Assembly (NCBI GenBank): GCA_029858605.1
Contig: JAOUET010000069.1
Span: forward strand, 1-8,785
Direction: 5' to 3'
DNA from: Coriobacteriia bacterium
GTDB lineage: Bacteria > Actinomycetota > Coriobacteriia > Anaerosomatales > JAENZW01
DNA: 8,785 nt
Shown: one piece after another, positions 5,412-8,785 of the stretch
Layout of the letters: each line of letters opens with the position of its first letter
How positions within the stretch are numbered: the first letter of the stretch is position 1
Made by a program: the position numbers and the translations under genes
The notes under the pieces: generated by a model
Database searches by the model: none
Told to the model about the DNA's origin: nothing
The model's input: the letters and a program-made list of their open reading frames with translations, nothing else

Positions 5412-6173
5412 ATGAATGCAGCGGCTGCGGTCGAGAACCTCTACCCTGCTCTTATAGCCGGCGATGTCGGAGCCGTACTGGGTGCCTTCGGCATGAAGGC
5501 GACGGTCGACTCACCCTTGGGCGGCAAACAGCAGCCGCCGGAGTGGGTGGCCGAGAGTAGGGCGTGGCTCGAGGAGCATGCTGCGCGCTCCTCGGCAGTG
5601 AATACGGTCGCGACACCGGAGCGTGTTGCGCACGAGTGCTCGTTGGACGTGTGGTTCGGCGGTGCGAAGAGCGAGCTTGCGGTCATGCTCGTCGCAGACA
5701 TCCTTGACGACGAAATACGTGACCTACGCGTCTATCACAGCACCTGGCCCATAACCGGCTCCCACTCCGTGCGTGCGCCGCTCATGGACTACGACCTCGT
5801 CGAGAGGCCTGCCGAACCAGTAGGCGCGTACCACGATGCGCTTGCCGCCGGCGATGCGGAGGCGGTCGATCGGCTGTTCGAACCCGACGGCTACGTGCGC
5901 GAGCCTGCGGGTTCCGCGTATTCGCACGTCGGTGCCGGGCGGACGGCCTGGTATCAGGCGATTCTGGGCGACGGGCCGCTACGGCTTCGACTCGGGACCA
6001 TCACTGACGATGGGACGACGGTCGTCTACGAGTACATGGTCGAAAGCTGGGGGTCTGCCAGGCTACCTCGACAGGCGGGAGCGGCCGCGTACACGCGTGC
6101 GCCGAGCGGCCAGCTTGCGTCGGCGCGCATCTACGACGACGTGGACCCGCCACCGGCGGTCGCAGGGTCATAG
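5412..6173 (+). CDS. Tandem SnoaL/NTF2-like protein, unknown ligand
   Basis: This is a 253-aa protein made of two NTF2-like (SnoaL-type) cone-fold domains. Domain 1 (about 4-113) opens with NLYPALIAGDVGAVLGAF (9-26) and ends with LRVYHSTWP (105-113). Domain 2 (about 135-247) opens with GAYHDALAAGDAEAVDRLF (138-156) and ends with ARIYDDVDPP (238-247). The paired YxALxAGDxxAVxxxF openings and RxYxxxxP endings show the internal duplication. Single-domain members are usually 110-150 aa; they act as small-molecule isomerases, cyclases or binding proteins, or as immunity proteins, and function is not predictable here. The ATG at 5412 has GGAGG 6 nt upstream (5401-5405); the upstream frame from 5358 is not needed. 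It is divergent from the VOC gene and ends 20 nt from the convergent kinase gene. Confidence 0.75.
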   Translation: MNAAAAVENLYPALIAGDVGAVLGAFGMKATVDSPLGGKQQPPEWVAESRAWLEEHAARSSAVNTVATPERVAHECSLDVWFGGAKSELAVMLVADILDDEIRDLRVYHSTWPITGSHSVRAPLMDYDLVERPAEPVGAYHDALAAGDAEAVDRLFEPDGYVREPAGSAYSHVGAGRTAWYQAILGDGPLRLRLGTITDDGTTVVYEYMVESWGSARLPRQAGAAAYTRAPSGQLASARIYDDVDPPPAVAGS

Positions 6174-6193
6174 TCGACGCTGCGAGGCTGCGG

Positions 6194-6679
6194 CTAGAGC
6201 TTGTATCCGATCGTGCGCAGAAGCCCGTGGCGCCACTCCACACCGCTCTCGTCCTCGACACCCTTCGGCGGGAGACCATCCACCACACCGAGGACACCGC
6301 GGCCTTGTTCGGTCTCGGCAACGACGACCTCGACAGGGTTGGCGGTCGCGCAGAAGATGCGACACACCTCGGACACCATCTTCAGTGCATTCAGCACGTT
6401 GATCGGATAGAAGCCGTCGGCCAAGTGCAGCACGAACGTGTGCCCTGCACCGATCGCGAGCGCGTTCTTCGCGGCAAGCTCCTGCATGGCATCGTCGGTG
6501 CCGGTGACGCGTACGAGGCACTCGCCGGAAGCCTCGCAGAACCCCAATCCGAACTTGATGCCGGGTACCGCTCCGACCATCGCCTCGTGTATGTCCTCGA
6601 CGGTCTTTATGAAGTGCGTCTGGCCGAGGATGAAGCTGACCGTCTCGGGCTTCTCGATCTTGACCGTCGTAAGCTCCAT
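6194..6679 (-). CDS. Adenosine-specific kinase (PF04008 family)
   Basis: This is a 161-aa protein, full length for the family. It carries the highly conserved blocks of the small archaeal/bacterial adenosine-specific kinase family: VKIEKPE (6-12), LGQTHFIKTVEDIHEAMV (18-35), VPGIKFGLGFCEASGECLVR (38-57), KNALAIGAGHTFV (71-83), INVLNALKMVSEVCRIFCAT (93-112), NPVEVVVAETEQGRGVLGVV (114-133) and the C-terminal GYKL. The assignment as an adenosine kinase comes from structural work on an archaeal member as I recall it; biochemical proof is limited. The ATG has GAGGGGAG upstream (about 6 nt spacing). It lies 71 nt downstream of the FBP aldolase/phosphatase gene with no obvious terminator between, so co-transcription is likely. 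It converges with the SnoaL-like gene, leaving 20 nt. Confidence 0.9.
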   Translation of the reverse strand: MELTTVKIEKPETVSFILGQTHFIKTVEDIHEAMVGAVPGIKFGLGFCEASGECLVRVTGTDDAMQELAAKNALAIGAGHTFVLHLADGFYPINVLNALKMVSEVCRIFCATANPVEVVVAETEQGRGVLGVVDGLPPKGVEDESGVEWRHGLLRTIGYKL

Positions 6680-6750
6680 GGTTCTCCCCTCAACATCTAG
6701 CTTCGTCTTGCCCGCACCATCGTAGTGCCCGGTTGCGGTCGGCGATCGGC

Positions 6751-7869
6751 CTAGCAGCTGCCCTCGGGCACGTCCTCGAACCTCTCCGCAAGTCGCTCCT
6801 GGACCTGCGGCATCGTCGTGTACTCCATCTCGTCGAGCGACAGGCGGTGCGGCTCGAAGGGCCCGTGCATGCGCAAGTAGTCCGCCGCCTGGAGAGCTCT
6901 TCGGCGGGCATTGTCGAACGACACGTCACCAAGCATGTCGCGAGGCTCTCCGAGCTTGCCGTCTGTCGTGATCTGGAAGCCGTACCCGACCACGCGTGGT
7001 GGACCGTCGAAGCGCGTCGGCGTGTCGTTGTCCCACGAGACGGGCATCAGCGGTCCGTGATGCGAGCCGCGCATCCAGCCTGCTACCGTGTGCGCGAGAG
7101 AGAACGGTTCGACGACTTCGCCCACGGCCGGGAGTCCGCTTTGCGAGCGCACGATCATTACCGGATCGTCCTTGCCGACGTAGCGCCCGGCGATCAGGCT
7201 CAGGCGCTGGGTCGACGTTGCGGCGGCCACGACGCCGTCGCTCGCGCGGTACACGTACTTGATGACGTAGCGCGCCGGAGCGCCGATGAACACGAGAAGG
7301 TCGTAGATCTCTTCGGGAGTCTTGAACGTCACCTTCTTGTGCTCCATCAGGTCGTGTACTTCGAAGAGGAATCCGCCGTGCATGTTCGGGTCGATGACCA
7401 GGCCGATCGTGTTGAACGGGTCGGCGAACATCTTGTAGAGCGGCAGGTTCCATGCACCCGGCTCGGTCTTGTCGGCCAGGAAGATGATGACCGGCTCGCT
7501 CGGGCGAACCTCGAAGGTCATTTCCGCGCAGCCCGGACCCATTCCCCTGACGTTGCCCGAGAAAGAGTCCGACAGCAGGTCTTGTCCCGCGCCGTACTGC
7601 CCCAGCTGGCGGGCTTTCTCCGTCATGGTGATGAAGGTGTCCCATGAGAACTCGTGGATGGCTTCATCGTCGATACCCTTCTCGTGCGTCATGATCAGCG
7701 CGGTGTCGTCCCCGACCCTTCCGCGACGCGCGTCCAACACCAGGCCCGAGGAGATTGCCTCCTCGAGCCGTCCTTCCGCGACAGCAGATACCTCTGGATG
7801 GACGCTCGAGTGTCCGACCCACCCGCCGATGTCGGCCTTGATGACGCTCAGTGTGATCTCTCGGGCCAC
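6751..7869 (-). CDS. fbp: Class V (archaeal-type) bifunctional fructose-1,6-bisphosphate aldolase/phosphatase
   Basis: This is a 372-aa cytosolic enzyme of gluconeogenesis. One active site first condenses dihydroxyacetone phosphate and glyceraldehyde-3-phosphate, then dephosphorylates the bisphosphate to fructose-6-phosphate. Family blocks are intact: LSVIKADIGGWVGHSSVHPE (7-26; Asp13 and His20 are metal ligands), GDDTALIMTH (53-62; Asp54-Asp55), GAGQDLLSDSFSGNVRGMGP (93-112; Gln96), FLADKTEPGAWN (130-141; Asp133, Lys134), and GRYVGKDDP (228-236), where Tyr230 and Lys233 match the Tyr/Schiff-base Lys pair of the aldolase reaction. Length is normal (about 360-390 aa). The GTG start has a GGGGAGGGG ribosome tract (7876-7884). 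The family is known in archaea and deep-branching or thermophilic bacteria and makes gluconeogenesis unidirectional. The adenosine-specific kinase gene follows. Confidence 0.95.
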   Translation of the reverse strand: MAREITLSVIKADIGGWVGHSSVHPEVSAVAEGRLEEAISSGLVLDARRGRVGDDTALIMTHEKGIDDEAIHEFSWDTFITMTEKARQLGQYGAGQDLLSDSFSGNVRGMGPGCAEMTFEVRPSEPVIIFLADKTEPGAWNLPLYKMFADPFNTIGLVIDPNMHGGFLFEVHDLMEHKKVTFKTPEEIYDLLVFIGAPARYVIKYVYRASDGVVAAATSTQRLSLIAGRYVGKDDPVMIVRSQSGLPAVGEVVEPFSLAHTVAGWMRGSHHGPLMPVSWDNDTPTRFDGPPRVVGYGFQITTDGKLGEPRDMLGDVSFDNARRRALQAADYLRMHGPFEPHRLSLDEMEYTTMPQVQERLAERFEDVPEGSC

Positions 7870-7891
7870 GTGAATCCCCTCCCCGCATGAA

Positions 7892-7919
7892 CGCTCACGC
7901 GGGCCTATCCGCGCGAGCG
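7892..7919 (-). promoter_or_regulatory. Hairpin in the 5' leader of the FBP aldolase/phosphatase gene
   Basis: On the minus strand CGCTCGCGCGG and CCGCGTGAGCG form an 11-bp stem with one G-U pair and a 6-nt ATAGGC loop. It ends 22 nt before the GTG start and just upstream of the ribosome site. There is no T-run, so it looks more like a leader structure than a terminator, though it could end transcripts arriving from the acyltransferase gene. Confidence 0.35.
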
Positions 7920-8047
7920 GCTAGCCTTGGTGCCCCATGATAGGAGTGTCCCCCAACTAGTGCCGGTCGTGCCACGGGCGCGCTGGTTGTCCCCGCACGA
8001 TGGTCGGTCGGGTGCTTGCGATCCGGTGCGGTTTTCGCCTGTGTGGC

Positions 8048-8785
8048 CTACGTCTTCTTCGGCCGCATGCCGAAGAAGAAGCGAAGCGGAGAGACCCGTC
8101 GCACGACCTCGTATGCCGCGAACGTGACTGCGATCGAAGCGAGGAAGAGAACGGTCCACTGAAGCTGCCAGGCAACCGCCAGTCTCACCACGTACCAGGC
8201 TAGGATGACGATGACCGTCTGATGAAGGATGTATATCGGGTACGAGGCCTCGGCGTGGTACGAGAGCCTGTCAGACGTCCAGTCGAGATACCGGCGCCCC
8301 CAGCCGATCAGGCCCGCTATCACTAGCCAAGTAGCGAGCATGCCGAAGTACGTGGCTACTGCGCGCTCTATCGAGGGGTCGGGCAGAGAGTCCCTCCATT
8401 CCCACGTCGCAACCCAAAAGACGCTCAGTCCCGTGCCCAAGAGGAGGGCGGGCCATCGATACCGCTCGGCCGACACGGCGAACTCGGTGCTGCAGAATGC
8501 GACGTAGCCCAGCACGAAGAACGCGAGATAGTAGAACGGATTGAGGCCTTCGAGGTCGGGCAGCGCATCTCCAACCAATATGACGAACGCCGCGAGCAGC
8601 GCGCCGAGCGGGTGCGCCAGCGCGCGACAGAACTTGCGCATGAACGCCGACCCCTTCTCGCCCCGTCCCCAGAGAAACAGCGGCAGCGCAACCAGTGAAA
8701 GCACCAAAAGGAACAAGATGAACCACAAATGGCCCAGTCCGAAGCCGCCCCAGTAGTCACCGCCCTCACGAACGTTGAGCACCAG
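8048..8785 (-). CDS. Acyltransferase-3 family membrane protein, C-terminal part (partial, runs off the right edge)
   Basis: About 245 residues are visible and the frame is open at the window edge, so the N-terminal third (roughly 100-150 aa of a usual 350-400) is missing; the in-window GTG at 8782 is not a believable start. At least seven hydrophobic spans can be seen. GHLWFILFLL near the visible N-end and SYPIYILHQTVIVILAWYVV near the C-end are hallmarks of the acyltransferase-3 (PF01757) family, whose members move acyl groups onto sugars, glycans or lipids at the membrane. The C-terminus is basic (RRVSPLRFFFGMRPKKT), facing the cytoplasm by the positive-inside rule. The catalytic His region lies outside the window, so the substrate cannot be judged. 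The next gene starts 178 nt downstream on the same strand. Confidence 0.85.
   Translation of the reverse strand: MVLNVREGGDYWGGFGLGHLWFILFLLVLSLVALPLFLWGRGEKGSAFMRKFCRALAHPLGALLAAFVILVGDALPDLEGLNPFYYLAFFVLGYVAFCSTEFAVSAERYRWPALLLGTGLSVFWVATWEWRDSLPDPSIERAVATYFGMLATWLVIAGLIGWGRRYLDWTSDRLSYHAEASYPIYILHQTVIVILAWYVVRLAVAWQLQWTVLFLASIAVTFAAYEVVRRVSPLRFFFGMRPKKT

Noticed and set aside
6733..7647. 304-codon plus-strand frame opposite the FBP aldolase/phosphatase gene
   Set aside because: Arginine-, histidine- and valine-rich mirror translation without motifs; the antisense gene is unmistakable.
8048..8782. Complete 244-aa protein starting at the GTG at 8782
   Set aside because: The frame is open to the window edge, and the acyltransferase-3 family is much longer at the N-terminus, so the gene is truncated by the window.

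Overview
This is a G+C-rich bacterial segment. Genes are tightly packed, mostly have good Shine-Dalgarno sites, and start with ATG or GTG. It holds ten protein genes, the two at the window edges being partial. The organism cannot be named from sequence alone. Two neighbouring genes, a class V (archaeal-type) fructose-1,6-bisphosphate aldolase/phosphatase and an adenosine-specific kinase of the PF04008 type, are families I associate with archaea and with deep-branching, anaerobic or thermophilic bacteria. A high-G+C anaerobic actinobacterium, Chloroflexi member or clostridium is my guess, at low confidence.

Left part (1-3916), all on the minus strand and read from right to left: a Methyltransf_2-type SAM methyltransferase, a 133-aa membrane protein, an alpha/alpha-toroid protein related to prenyltransferases and squalene cyclases, a two-part membrane enzyme (PlsY-like acyltransferase joined to a CTP-dependent lipid-kinase-like domain), and the first codons of a metallo-beta-lactamase-fold hydrolase. 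Intergenic gaps are 42, 6 and 19 nt, followed by a 4-nt stop/start overlap, so this is almost certainly one operon. Most of the products point to membrane lipid or isoprenoid chemistry, but no known pathway fits exactly. It is the best candidate here for an undescribed system.

Middle part: a 117-aa membrane protein (4135-4488, plus) is divergent from the operon. It is followed by a 325-nt region with no credible gene (4489-4813) that is full of inverted repeats, including a 51-nt compound hairpin and a 14-bp perfect inverted repeat. Next come a VOC-family protein (4814-5212, minus) and, divergent from it across a 199-nt spacer with a 12-bp palindrome, a tandem SnoaL/NTF2-like protein (5412-6173, plus).

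Right part (6194-8785), all on the minus strand: a partial acyltransferase-3 family membrane protein, then after 178 nt the class V FBP aldolase/phosphatase, then after 71 nt the adenosine-specific kinase. The last two are probably co-transcribed and belong to central carbon and nucleotide metabolism. The kinase gene ends 20 nt from the convergent SnoaL gene.

I saw no tRNA, rRNA, CRISPR array, transposase or phage gene.
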